Assembly: GCA_017425765.1 (NCBI GenBank)
Contig: JAFOXE010000041.1
Coordinates: 1-12,258, forward strand
Reading direction: 5' to 3'
Length of the DNA: 12,258 nt
DNA from: Paraprevotella sp.
GTDB taxonomy: Bacteria; Bacteroidota; Bacteroidia; Bacteroidales; Bacteroidaceae
Part shown: positions 1-7,129 of the stretch, piece by piece
Position numbering within the stretch: position 1 is the first letter of the stretch
Layout: every line of letters starts with the position of its first letter
Notes under the pieces: generated by a model
What the model was told of the DNA's origin: nothing
What the model saw: the letters and a program-made list of their open reading frames with translations, nothing else
Database searches by the model: none
Translations under genes and position numbers: made by a program

Positions 1-419
1 ATGGAGTTGCTTGCTGTGTCCTTTTGGGTGTTGAGTTCCTGCAAACCCTCCATGGCCTTCAGACCAAGCGGGGTGGCTGCATTGTCTAGTCCCAACATAT
101 TGGCAGAAAGGTTCATGAAAATGTTGCCAATTACAGGATGGTGTTTGGGTATCTCGGGGAATAGTTTGCAGAACAAAGGACTAAGCCACCGTGCCAATAA
201 GCTTACCAATCCGCCTCGTTCGCCTATTTTCATGATGCCCATCCACAACGACAAGACTCCGGTCAGTCCGAGCGAGATTTCGAATGCCGTCTTCGAGGAC
301 GAGAATGTGGCGTCCATCAATGTAGGAAACACGTTTACATCGCCCCAAAACAGCAGCTTAATGACGGCCACCACGAAGGCAATGAAAAAGAATGCAATCC
401 AAATGTAATTTAGAACCAT
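1..419 (-). CDS. SpmA-like nucleoside recognition (Gate) domain membrane protein, N-terminal part
   Basis: This is the first 139 codons of a minus-strand gene that runs off the left edge of the window. I see a hydrophobic N-terminal segment at about residues 4-25, a second at about 44-66, and the conserved block NLSANMLGLDNAATPLGLKA at residues 103-122. That block is the signature of the SpmA / nucleoside-recognition Gate family. In Bacteroidetes the family is often a SpmA-SpmB fusion of about 400 residues, but the cut prevents checking this. SpmA and SpmB were named for spore core dehydration in Bacillus. This organism is very unlikely to sporulate, so a general transport or membrane role is more plausible, and the substrate is unknown. 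The ATG at 417-419 gives a natural membrane-protein start. It lies 246 nt beyond the trx stop, so it is probably transcribed separately. Confidence 0.85.
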   Translation of the reverse strand, partial: MVLNYIWIAFFFIAFVVAVIKLLFWGDVNVFPTLMDATFSSSKTAFEISLGLTGVLSLWMGIMKIGERGGLVSLLARWLSPLFCKLFPEIPKHHPVIGNIFMNLSANMLGLDNAATPLGLKAMEGLQELNTQKDTASNS

Positions 420-449
420 ATTGTTCTTATAAGTTCGTATTAGAAAGAA

Positions 450-457
450 CAAAAATA
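450..457 (-). promoter_or_regulatory. Candidate -7 promoter element for the SpmA-like gene
   Basis: Read on the minus strand the sequence is TATTTTTG, matching the Bacteroidetes TAnnTTTG -7 consensus. It lies 30 nt upstream of the ATG at 419, a reasonable leader length. No TTTG is found 19-21 nt further upstream, so the call rests on the -7 element alone in an AT-rich stretch. Confidence 0.35.
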
Positions 458-542
458 AGGCTTTTTTAGGATAAGATTCTTATATAGTTGCAAAAAAAAG
501 CAAATGAAAAGCACTTGTTTTCAAAATGTGTATAAAAGATAA

Positions 543-614
543 CGCCGAGGGGAAAAAAGTAGGAGTATGATGTGATTCTTTAGCACCATACGTCCTCTTT
601 TAGCCGTCTCGGCG
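543..614 (-). terminator. Long imperfect hairpin downstream of trx (terminator or small structured RNA)
   Basis: CGCCGAG (543-549) and CTCGGCG (608-614) form a perfect 7-bp outer stem. Inside it, AAAAG/CTTTT (555-559 with 597-601) and AGGAGTATG/CATACGTCCT (561-569 with 587-596, one bulged base) continue the stem, leaving an asymmetric internal loop. On the minus strand the hairpin starts 52 nt after the trx stop and is followed by TTATCTTTT, only moderately T-rich. A trx terminator is the simplest reading. The stacked-stem shape would also fit a small structured RNA, but I cannot match it to a family. Confidence 0.45.
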
Positions 615-665
615 GGTCGTGGTTTGATTATCCTGAATCAATCCTATATAGTCGTCAGTGGAATT

Positions 666-968
666 TTATGCATCCACCGCGAGTCGTTCTTGAAGTTGCG
701 ACAGACTCATACCTCCGCTTGCTCGCCATTTCAGTTGGCCGTCTTTGAACAACATCATTGTGGGCACCGATTGTATGTTGTAGCTTGCTGCCAACAATTC
801 GTTGGCGTCTACATCTATTTTGGCTATGCGTATAGTGTCGCCCATTTCAGCTTTTAATTGCTGTAGAATGGGGTGCATACGTTGGCACGGTCCGCACCAT
901 GTGGCATAAAAGTCAACAAGTACAAGTCCCGGACTGTTGATGAGCTGCTTATAAGTTTCTTTCTCCAT
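666..968 (-). CDS. trxA: Thioredoxin
   Basis: This is a 100-residue protein with a complete thioredoxin fold signature. The active site WCGPC is at residues 24-28, with redox cysteines C25 and C28, preceded by the typical VDFYATWC strand. The cis-proline is P69 in SVPTMMLF, followed by FKDGQ. There is no signal peptide, so it should act in the cytoplasm as a small dithiol reductant recycled by thioredoxin reductase. The length is close to the usual 105-110, slightly short at both ends. The ATG at 966-968 directly opens the first helix (MEKETYKQLI), and no better upstream start exists. It is divergent from ruvB across 527 nt and followed by the hairpin at 543-614, so it appears monocistronic. 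Bacteroidetes carry several thioredoxin paralogues, so this may not be the principal TrxA. No convincing promoter was found upstream. Confidence 0.93.
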   Translation of the reverse strand: MEKETYKQLINSPGLVLVDFYATWCGPCQRMHPILQQLKAEMGDTIRIAKIDVDANELLAASYNIQSVPTMMLFKDGQLKWRASGGMSLSQLQERLAVDA

Positions 969-1143
969 AAAGAATCAAATTATATGTGTTGTGTTCTATT
1001 GAGTATGGTACAAAACCTGTACCTTTTTTCATGATGTCAGTTTGGTGTCCGATTCATTTAGCGAATATTAAGATGACCGACTTTTGTTTTAATCTTTGTT
1101 GGCGTTTGGCTGCTGACAACGCGTCAGTGACGTAGGTTGTCGA

Positions 1144-1159
1144 TTGTCAGTACTGACAA
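1144..1159. promoter_or_regulatory. Perfect 16-bp palindrome, possible operator
   Basis: TTGTCAGTACTGACAA is identical to its own reverse complement over 16 bp. Just upstream, CTGAC (1113-1117) and GTCAG (1122-1126) form a related imperfect pair, and GACAAC (1115-1120) mirrors GTTGTC (1136-1141). A perfect palindrome with related half-sites nearby is typical of a dimeric regulator's binding region. It lies 176 nt upstream of trx and 337 nt upstream of ruvB, far from either start, so the controlled gene is uncertain. Confidence 0.4.
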
Positions 1160-1218
1160 GAATTCAGTATCTTTTTTGCCGAGGTGCAGAGGCTTTGAAA
1201 TGCAGATGTAGATAGGGT

Positions 1219-1311
1219 AAAAAAAGACACCATGGTGTAGAGGGTGTCTACACCATGGTGTGGATGAAACAAGCCGTACGCCTTGATTCAACGACACCAC
1301 GGTGTCTTTTT
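1219..1311. repeat. Palindromic repeat element, copy 1 (ACACC/GGTGT family)
   Basis: The element runs from an A7 tract to a T5 tract. AAAAAGACACCATGGTGT (1221-1238) pairs with ACACCACGGTGTCTTTTT (1294-1311) at 17 of 18 positions, forming a large hairpin with T-tracts on both outgoing strands. A further perfect palindrome, ACACCATGGTGT (P2, 1250-1261), lies in the loop and repeats the P1 sequence at 1227-1238, 11 nt away. In all, three ACACC and four GGTGT modules allow several alternative folds. A relative lies at 10430-10520. Both copies lie between divergent genes, so this is not an ordinary gene-end terminator. It could be a REP/MITE-like repeat or a bidirectional transcription barrier. 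Confidence 0.8.
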
Positions 1312-1455
1312 GTTGTAATGCAAATCCTTGAAAATCAACAAGAACAATACGGGTAAATCCCCTCGTAAAGTTTCTTCTTGGAAAAGAAAGAGAAATACAA
1401 GAAGGATGAGGGCGCGTTGAAAATCCTGTCGGTGTGAATAATCTTTTCGTGCGTA

Positions 1456-1487
1456 TGTGCTTTTTTCGTGGAATTTTCTTAAGTTTG
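1456..1487 (+). promoter_or_regulatory. Candidate ruvB promoter
   Basis: TAAGTTTG (1480-1487) matches the Bacteroidetes -7 consensus TAnnTTTG. Exactly 20 nt upstream is TGTG (1456-1459), one mismatch from the -33 TTTG. The predicted transcript would begin only a few bases before the ATG at 1496, implying a nearly leaderless mRNA. This also argues against an upstream ATG at 1457. Confidence 0.45.
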
Positions 1488-1495
1488 CAATCTAT

Positions 1496-2527
1496 ATGGA
1501 AGACAATTTTGACATACGTGAGCAGCAGTATTCTGCCAAGGAGCGTGACTATGAAAATGCTTTACGTCCATTGCGTTTTGAGGACTTCAGCGGTCAGGCT
1601 AAGGTGGTTGAAAATCTGCGAATATTTGTGGAGGCCGCCAAGTTCAGGGGAGAACCTCTTGACCATACTTTGTTACATGGTCCTCCGGGACTTGGTAAGA
1701 CCACGTTGAGTAACATTATTGCCAATGAGCTTGGTGTGGGATTTAAGGTAACTTCCGGTCCGGTGCTCGACAAGCCCGGAGATTTAGCCGGTATCCTTAC
1801 TTCTTTGGAGCCCAACGATGTGCTTTTTATTGACGAGATTCACCGTTTGAGCCCCGTGGTAGAGGAGTATCTATATTCTGCAATGGAAGACTACCGAATT
1901 GATATTATGATTGATAAGGGGCCTTCGGCACGTAGTATACAAATAGACCTTAACCCTTTTACATTGGTGGGCGCAACAACGCGCAGCGGCTTGCTTACGG
2001 CTCCGCTTAGAGCACGATTTGGTATCAACTTACATTTAGAATATTACGATGCCGAAATTCTGTCCACCATCATCCGTCGTTCAGCGGGGATTTTAAATGT
2101 CCCCATAGACACAAAGGCTGCTGCCGAGATTGCCGGACGCAGTCGAGGTACGCCTCGTATTGCCAATGCCCTGTTGCGTCGAGTTCGTGATTTTGCTCAA
2201 GTAAAAGGTACAGGGCGGATAGACATGGAGATAGCTCAATATGCCCTTGAAGCACTAAACATCGACCGTTACGGATTGGATGAGATTGACAATAGAATTC
2301 TGTTGACGATTATCGACAAGTTCAAAGGCGGACCGGTGGGAATTTCTACCATAGCTACAGCTATTGGAGAGGATGCTGGTACGGTGGAAGAGGTGTACGA
2401 GCCGTTCTTGATTAAAGAGGGCTTTATCAAGCGAACTCCACGAGGGCGTGAGGTTACAGAGTTGGCCTATAGGCATTTGGGCCGAAGTGTGATGGTGCAA
2501 AATATGCAAGGAACATTGTTTGACTAA
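1496..2527 (+). CDS. ruvB: Holliday junction branch migration DNA helicase RuvB
   Basis: This 343-residue AAA+ ATPase motor, with RuvA, drives Holliday junction branch migration during recombinational repair and feeds RuvC. Walker A GPPGLGKT is at residues 62-69 and Walker B FIDEIH at 111-116. Sensor 1 GATTRSG is at 159-165, the LRARFG arginine-finger region at 171-176, and sensor 2 GTPR at 218-221. The C-terminal winged helix follows and includes FIKRTPRGR near residues 310-318. The length matches the family (about 335-345). I start at the ATG at 1496 because [10 protein letters not shown] is the family-like N terminus. An in-frame ATG at 1457 would add 13 unrelated residues and cover the predicted promoter. 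It is followed 13 nt later by ybeY in the same direction, so the two are probably co-transcribed. Confidence 0.97.
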   Translation: MEDNFDIREQQYSAKERDYENALRPLRFEDFSGQAKVVENLRIFVEAAKFRGEPLDHTLLHGPPGLGKTTLSNIIANELGVGFKVTSGPVLDKPGDLAGILTSLEPNDVLFIDEIHRLSPVVEEYLYSAMEDYRIDIMIDKGPSARSIQIDLNPFTLVGATTRSGLLTAPLRARFGINLHLEYYDAEILSTIIRRSAGILNVPIDTKAAAEIAGRSRGTPRIANALLRRVRDFAQVKGTGRIDMEIAQYALEALNIDRYGLDEIDNRILLTIIDKFKGGPVGISTIATAIGEDAGTVEEVYEPFLIKEGFIKRTPRGREVTELAYRHLGRSVMVQNMQGTLFD

Positions 2528-2540
2528 GAGAGATAGTTCG

Positions 2541-2951
2541 ATGATAAGCTATAATGTAGATGGCGTGAAGATGCCGAACATAAAGAAACGTGAAAATACG
2601 GCTTGGGTTAAAGCTGTGGCCGCACGCTATGGAAAGAAAGTAGGCGAAATAGCCTATATATTTGTAAACGACGAGAAAATCTTGGAGGTAAATCGTGAGT
2701 ACTTGCAACACGATTATTACACCGACATCATTACGTTTGATTATTGTGAAGGAAAAGTGATTTCCGGCGATCTGTTCATCAGTTTGGATACCGTGCGTAC
2801 GAATGCCGAGCAAGTGGGTGCCACCTATGAGCAGGAACTCAATCGTGTCATCATACATGGAATCCTGCACTTATGTGGAATAGACGATAAGGGGCCGGGT
2901 GAGAGAGAGAAGATGGAGCAGGCCGAAAACGAGGCTCTTTCTTTAAGATGA
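2541..2951 (+). CDS. ybeY: Endoribonuclease YbeY (rRNA maturation factor)
   Basis: This is a 136-residue UPF0054 metalloprotein. YbeY is a single-strand endoribonuclease involved in 16S rRNA 3' maturation and ribosome quality control. The hallmark region HGILHLCGIDD gives H106 and H110 as zinc ligands, but the third ligand, normally His in HxxxHxxGxxH-type motifs, is D116 here. From memory, Bacteroidetes YbeY proteins share this substitution, so it need not mean loss of activity. Other conserved blocks are YIFVNDEKILEVNREYL (39-55) and TDIITFDY (61-68). The start at 2541 gives MISYNVDGVKMP, resembling relatives. An in-frame ATG at 2520 would overlap the ruvB end by 8 nt and add seven atypical residues. 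It is the second gene of a ruvB-ybeY operon and ends at the hairpin terminator at 2970-3006. Confidence 0.95.
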   Translation: MISYNVDGVKMPNIKKRENTAWVKAVAARYGKKVGEIAYIFVNDEKILEVNREYLQHDYYTDIITFDYCEGKVISGDLFISLDTVRTNAEQVGATYEQELNRVIIHGILHLCGIDDKGPGEREKMEQAENEALSLR

Positions 2952-2969
2952 TTTTGAAATATAAGGTTG

Positions 2970-3006
2970 GTGGAACTACTCTTTTTCGAGTAGTTCCACT
3001 GCTTTT
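2970..3006 (+). terminator. Intrinsic terminator of ruvB-ybeY, overlapping the end of the S41 protease gene
   Basis: GTGGAACTACTC (2970-2981) and GAGTAGTTCCAC (2988-2999) form a perfect 12-bp stem with a 6-nt loop. On the plus strand GCTTTTTG follows, a good T-tract. It begins 18 nt after the ybeY stop. The minus-strand exit (CCAACCTTATATTTC) is poor in T, so it should serve mainly the plus-strand operon. Part of the stem is the final codons and TAG stop of the convergent protease gene. Confidence 0.85.
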
Positions 3007-4583
3007 TGTACACCCTTGTTGGTGCTATACATGATTTCAAAATATTCGGATGAATCCCAAATATCCCGGGCTATGAGCGCTTTGAGCTGTTGTTGTATGT
3101 GAGGTAGAGTGTGCTCTTTTTCCTCCAGGTTTTGAGGGGTGATACCTTCTTTCTCGGCTTTTTCCAGCATCTTGTCGATGATATTTTTAGGCACTTCAAA
3201 TTCGTTTTTGAACTTGGAGAATGTAGGGTATTTATTTTTGATTTGTTTGCGATTCTTGTCCATGTAGCGCAAGTTTGTGTTAACAATATGACCTTTCGCT
3301 ACCAATTCGCGGTGGTATTTTGTGAATTCGGTGGTGTCGAGGGGGATGAAATAATCGGGCATAATGCCACCACCTCCGTACACGGTTCTGCCTTGCCGCA
3401 AGGTAGAGTATTTAAGAGAGTCGGGGAAGTGAATGCTGTCGGCATTGGTCAGTTCTCCATGGTTGTAGCGGTCTATCACGTCGCGTTCATAGCTTTTCTT
3501 ATTCCCTTTCTCGTATGGCTTTTGGATGCAACGTCCTGATGGGGTGTAATAGCGGGCAGTGGTGATGCGAATCATGGAACCGTCGGGCAAGGCAATAGGA
3601 CTTTGCACTAACCCCTTTCCGAAGGTGCGCCGGCCCACTACGATACCACGGTCTTGGTCTTGCACAGCCCCTGCTACAATTTCAGAAGCGGAGGCCGAGT
3701 ATTCGTCTACCAGAACTGCAATCTTGCCCTTAGCAAATGCTCCGGAGCCATTAGAACGAAATTCGTTGTAAGGAGAGCGGCGTCCTTTGGTGTATACAAT
3801 GAGGTCGTCTTTTGCTAATATTTCGTTCAGGATGTTTGTGGCAGCATTAAGGAATCCTCCTCCGTTTTGTTGTAGATCAAGCACGAGATTACACATACCT
3901 TGTTTCTTCAGTTTTTCAATGGCCTCCAACGTTTCTTTATGTGTTTCTCTACCGAAGTTGTTCAAGCGTATTAAGCCTGTTTGGTTGGTAATCATATAAG
4001 CGGCTTCCACAGATGCAACGGGAATCTTGGCGCGCTTAACCTTAAAGGTGATAAGACCGTGCATACCCTCACGTTTTACGCCTAAGGTTACTTCGGTATC
4101 TTTAGGTCCTCTCAGTCGTTGCACGATGTCTTCACGACTCATATTTACACCGGCAATGGTGGTGTCGTTCACCGTAATGATGCGGTCACCGGCCAATATA
4201 CCTGCTTTTTCCGATGGTCCTTTTGTTACGGGTTGTATCACAAGAAGTGTGTCTTCCAATATATTGAATTGTACTCCGATGCCCTCAAAATTGCCATTTA
4301 GTGGTTCGGTTAGCCTTTTGGTTTCCTTCGGGTTCGTGTAAGAAGAATGTGGATCGAGCTTGGATAGGATACCGTTTATGGCGTCTTCAGTTAATTTTTG
4401 TGTATCTACGCTGTCTACATACATATTCGTAATCATCACGTTGGCCATGATGAGTTTGCGTAGGTTGTTTTCGGCGTCAATGACGGCTTGTTTGTTGTTT
4501 TGTGCCCAAAGAGGTGTGGGTATAAGCAGACCGAATAGGGAAATAATAAGGATGTGTAAATAAAAAAATGTTCTTAATTTCAT
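2976..4583 (-). CDS. S41 family C-terminal processing peptidase (CtpA/Prc type), exported
   Basis: This is a 535-residue serine protease with an N-terminal signal peptide (hydrophobic core about residues 6-21, likely cut after WAQ near 28), so it should act in the periplasm. A PDZ domain covers about 95-185, with GIGVQF at 101-106 and GPSEKAGILAGDRI near 122-135. The S41 catalytic core covers about 200-345. The expected Ser-Lys dyad is S298 in EYSASASEI and K323 in TFGKG, 25 residues apart as in E. coli Prc. Family members trim the C termini of exported proteins or degrade misfolded ones; the substrate here is unknown. The C-terminal part (about 415-535) is charged and helical. It is the last gene of the minus-strand operon, 37 nt after coaD. 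Its final codons lie in the ybeY terminator stem. Confidence 0.95.
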   Translation of the reverse strand: MKLRTFFYLHILIISLFGLLIPTPLWAQNNKQAVIDAENNLRKLIMANVMITNMYVDSVDTQKLTEDAINGILSKLDPHSSYTNPKETKRLTEPLNGNFEGIGVQFNILEDTLLVIQPVTKGPSEKAGILAGDRIITVNDTTIAGVNMSREDIVQRLRGPKDTEVTLGVKREGMHGLITFKVKRAKIPVASVEAAYMITNQTGLIRLNNFGRETHKETLEAIEKLKKQGMCNLVLDLQQNGGGFLNAATNILNEILAKDDLIVYTKGRRSPYNEFRSNGSGAFAKGKIAVLVDEYSASASEIVAGAVQDQDRGIVVGRRTFGKGLVQSPIALPDGSMIRITTARYYTPSGRCIQKPYEKGNKKSYERDVIDRYNHGELTNADSIHFPDSLKYSTLRQGRTVYGGGGIMPDYFIPLDTTEFTKYHRELVAKGHIVNTNLRYMDKNRKQIKNKYPTFSKFKNEFEVPKNIIDKMLEKAEKEGITPQNLEEKEHTLPHIQQQLKALIARDIWDSSEYFEIMYSTNKGVQKAVELLEKE

Positions 4584-4620
4584 GGGGTAATGTAGTGCTT
4601 TTGTGTTTCCCTTTTAGGGA

Positions 4621-5094
4621 TTATAGCGAGTAGTCGCTGATGTGCAAACCATCGGGAAGGAATTCGTTTACCGATTTACCGAAGTGGTTTAGCTCACGAA
4701 CTATACTCGAACTGATGTGGCTTAGCTCGGGTTTAGAGAAGAGGATAACGGTTTCGATACCAGAAATTTGTCGGTTTACTTCGGCGATTTGCTGTTCGTA
4801 TTCAAAATCCTTGTAGGTTCTAACGCCACGCAGTATAAATTGGGCTTGATGTTGTCGAGCAAAATCTACGGTCAAGGTGCTGTATTCCTCCACAGATATT
4901 CGTGGTTCATTGGCATACAAGCGGCGCAGTACGGTTACTCGGGGCAAGGTTTCTTCAGACGAGGCTGCTTTTTGTTCGTTAATGCCCACGCCGATGACGA
5001 TACGGTCGAATAGTTCAAGTCCTCGCTTTACGATGTCGGCATGACCGAGTGTAAATGGATTAAAACTTCCGGGGAAAACAGCAACTCTTTCCAT
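4621..5094 (-). CDS. coaD: Phosphopantetheine adenylyltransferase
   Basis: This 157-residue cytoplasmic nucleotidyltransferase is the CoaD of coenzyme A biosynthesis. It transfers AMP from ATP to 4'-phosphopantetheine, giving dephospho-CoA and pyrophosphate. The N-terminal nucleotide-binding motif is GSFNPFTLGH (residues 9-18) with the TxGH signature, and the second nucleotide motif is ISSSIVREL near 127-135. RGVRTYKDFEYE in the middle is also typical. The usual GSFDP is GSFNP here, and ISST is ISSS. I believe both variants are common in Bacteroidetes. The length matches the family (about 155-165). It lies 30 nt after parE and 37 nt before the S41 protease gene, all on the minus strand, with no terminator or promoter evident in either gap, so it is probably co-transcribed. 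Confidence 0.96.
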   Translation of the reverse strand: MERVAVFPGSFNPFTLGHADIVKRGLELFDRIVIGVGINEQKAASSEETLPRVTVLRRLYANEPRISVEEYSTLTVDFARQHQAQFILRGVRTYKDFEYEQQIAEVNRQISGIETVILFSKPELSHISSSIVRELNHFGKSVNEFLPDGLHISDYSL

Positions 5095-5124
5095 TTTGTT
5101 GTATGTGGGTTCAACGTGTAATCA

Positions 5125-7122
5125 TTATGCAATTTCTTCGTCGTCTTCGGGTAAATCTTCTTCGATGACCAAGTTGTCGATGATGAAATTTTGGCGTTCC
5201 ATAGTGTTTTTGCCCATATAGTATTCCAATAGTTCACCAACTTGATCACTTTTATGCAACGTAACCTGTTCCAAGCGAATATCTTCTCCTATAAAGTTCC
5301 TGAACTCGTCGGGAGAGATTTCACCAAGACCTTTGAATCGTGTAATCTCGGGGTCGGGACCAAGAGCCTCTATTGCTGCGATACGTTCCTCCTCGCTGTA
5401 ACAGTATTCGGTGATGAACTCAGAGCGTTCGGTTGCTTGTTTCTTGGCTTTCTTTTCGTCGTCGTCCTCGGCTGCTTTGCGCGCCTCTTCAATGGCTTTA
5501 AGGCGAGCTTTATTTATTTTGCTCTTCTTGTTGCGCACACGGAACAACGGTGTTTGCAGAATGTACACGTGGCCTTTCTTGATTAGGTCGGGGAAGAATT
5601 GCAAGAAGAATGTAATCATCAACAAACGGATATGCATACCATCCACATCGGCATCCGTAGCTACAATAACCTTATTGTAACGAAGTCCTTCTAGTCCGTC
5701 TTCGATGTTAAGGGCTGCTTGAAGTAGGTTGAATTCCTCGTTCTCGTACACTACCTTCTTTGTAAGTCCAAAGCAATTAAGAGGCTTACCACGAAGGCTA
5801 AACACCGCTTGCGTGTTCACATCGCGACTCTTTGTAATTGAACCTGATGCAGAGTCGCCCTCGGTAATGAAGATGCAACTGTCTTCTTGTTGGTTCCCTT
5901 TGCTGTCGTTTAGATGGATGCGACAATCGCGAAGTTTGCGGTTGTGGAGGTTCGCTTTTTTCGAGCGTTCTCGTGCCAATTTAGCCACACCTGCAATAGC
6001 CTTGCGTTCTTTTTCGCTTTCCACCACTTTTTGGAGTAAGGCTTCGGCTATGTCGGAGTTCTTGTGCAGATAGTTGTCGACCTGTTCTTTTACAAAGTCG
6101 CCTACGAACTTATCAATGCTTACACCACCTTCCGGCATAGTTGAGAGCGAGCCTAATTTGATTTTTGTTTGGCTTTCAAACATGGGCTCCTGTATATTGA
6201 TGGCAATTGCGGCCACCAGACCATTGCGGATGTCGCCATATTCAAAGTTCTTTCCGGCGAAGTCCTTAATGGTTTCCGCTATATGTTTCTTGAAGGCACT
6301 TTGGTGCGTTCCACCTTGTGTGGTATGTTGGCCATTTACAAACGAGTAGTATTCTTCGCCGTATTGCTCTGTGTGTGTGAAAGCAATTTCGATATCCTCG
6401 CCAATCAGATGAACAATTGGGTATAGTCCTTCTTTGGTCATGTTGTCGGTCAAAAGATCTACTAATCCGTTTCGAGAAACAATGCGGCGACCGTTGAACA
6501 TGATGGTAAGTCCGGTGTTCAGATACGTGTAATTCCTCAACATGGTTTCGATGAACTCGTTGCGGAAAGAATAGTGTTTGAACAACGTGTTGTCGGGCTC
6601 GAATGCTATGTATGTTCCTGTTTCATCATCCGATGGTTCGGTGATGTCGCTCACAAGTCTTCCTCGTTCAAAGATAGCTTTGCGTACTTGCCCATCGCGA
6701 TAGCTGTGTACCTCGTAGCGTGAACTTAATGCATTCACTGCTTTGCTACCTACACCATTCAAACCTACGCTCTTCTTGAAAGCTTTGGTGTCGTACTTAC
6801 CTCCGGTGTTCAGCATGCTCACCACCTCGATAAGTTTTCCTTGTGGAATACCGCGTCCGTAGTCCCTCACAGTGACGCGTAGGTTATCTTCTACTGTAAT
6901 TTCTATGCGCTTGCCGGCATTCATCTTAAACTCGTCTATACTGTTGTCGATTGTTTCTTTCAACAGTACGTAGATGCCGTCCTCAGCATGCGAACCATCA
7001 CCGAGTTTACCGATGTACATACCCGGTCTTACCCGGACATGCTCCATGTCGTCCAGATGTCGGATATTATCTTCGGTATACGCTACAGTTTCCGTGTTTT
7101 GGGGTATTAGCTCTTCGGCCAT
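5125..7122 (-). CDS. parE: DNA topoisomerase IV subunit B (ParE)
   Basis: This 665-residue type IIA topoisomerase ATPase subunit partners with ParC to decatenate daughter chromosomes. The GHKL ATPase domain has the catalytic E56 and N60 in [17 protein letters not shown] at 87-93 and the ATP lid [14 protein letters not shown] at 120-133. The transducer lysine is K320 in QTK. The Toprim domain shows EGDSASG at 421-427 and DADVDG at 490-495, the metal-binding acidic residues. It is ParE and not GyrB because the N terminus reads [15 protein letters not shown] followed by DDGIY-type sequence, whereas GyrB usually has VRKRPAMYIG. Residues about 531-570 form a strongly charged Lys/Glu/Asp insertion within the C-terminal part. 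ATG at 7122 is 7 nt after the GNAT gene stop, so translation may be coupled. parC is not in the window. Confidence 0.95.
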   Translation of the reverse strand: MAEELIPQNTETVAYTEDNIRHLDDMEHVRVRPGMYIGKLGDGSHAEDGIYVLLKETIDNSIDEFKMNAGKRIEITVEDNLRVTVRDYGRGIPQGKLIEVVSMLNTGGKYDTKAFKKSVGLNGVGSKAVNALSSRYEVHSYRDGQVRKAIFERGRLVSDITEPSDDETGTYIAFEPDNTLFKHYSFRNEFIETMLRNYTYLNTGLTIMFNGRRIVSRNGLVDLLTDNMTKEGLYPIVHLIGEDIEIAFTHTEQYGEEYYSFVNGQHTTQGGTHQSAFKKHIAETIKDFAGKNFEYGDIRNGLVAAIAINIQEPMFESQTKIKLGSLSTMPEGGVSIDKFVGDFVKEQVDNYLHKNSDIAEALLQKVVESEKERKAIAGVAKLARERSKKANLHNRKLRDCRIHLNDSKGNQQEDSCIFITEGDSASGSITKSRDVNTQAVFSLRGKPLNCFGLTKKVVYENEEFNLLQAALNIEDGLEGLRYNKVIVATDADVDGMHIRLLMITFFLQFFPDLIKKGHVYILQTPLFRVRNKKSKINKARLKAIEEARKAAEDDDEKKAKKQATERSEFITEYCYSEEERIAAIEALGPDPEITRFKGLGEISPDEFRNFIGEDIRLEQVTLHKSDQVGELLEYYMGKNTMERQNFIIDNLVIEEDLPEDDEEIA

Positions 7123-7129
7123 ATTGTAT

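Larger units (their letters stand above)
969..1495. other. Divergent intergenic region between trx and ruvB
   Basis: These 527 nt hold no credible gene on either strand. From left to right they contain a weak 6-bp hairpin with a T6 tract (1007-1029), a cluster of TGAC/GTCA-type half-sites including a 16-bp perfect palindrome (1113-1159), the 93-nt palindromic repeat element (1219-1311), and a candidate ruvB promoter near the right end (1456-1487). The stretch from 1312 to about 1455 shows nothing I can name. Confidence 0.7.

Noticed and set aside
1..408. A 135-codon plus-strand open frame at the left edge.
   Set aside because: The minus strand of the same region encodes a clear SpmA-like protein with conserved motifs; the plus-strand translation resembles nothing.
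543..614. tRNA: 72 nt with a perfect 7-bp end stem.
   Set aside because: No TTCGANNC T-loop, no anticodon arm in the right place, and the interior folds as one rod rather than a cloverleaf.
1007..1029. GGTACA/TGTACC hairpin followed by T6 as an intrinsic terminator on the plus strand.
   Set aside because: No plus-strand gene lies upstream, and the stem is only 6 bp; probably chance or a minor part of the trx leader.
1227..1305. CRISPR array, suggested by three repeated 12-nt units.
   Set aside because: Units are short palindromes with unequal spacing (11 and 32 nt), no cas genes are near, and the whole block reappears as one element at 10430-10520.
4608..4620. TCCCT/AGGGA hairpin between coaD and the S41 protease gene as a terminator.
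   Set aside because: The stem is 5 bp with a 3-nt loop, and the minus-strand exit is A-rich, not T-rich; it is unlikely to stop transcription.
5125..7122. GyrB instead of ParE.
   Set aside because: The N-terminal MYIGKLGDG segment and its context match the Bacteroidetes topoisomerase IV subunit; the usual GyrB KRPAMYIG sequence is absent.
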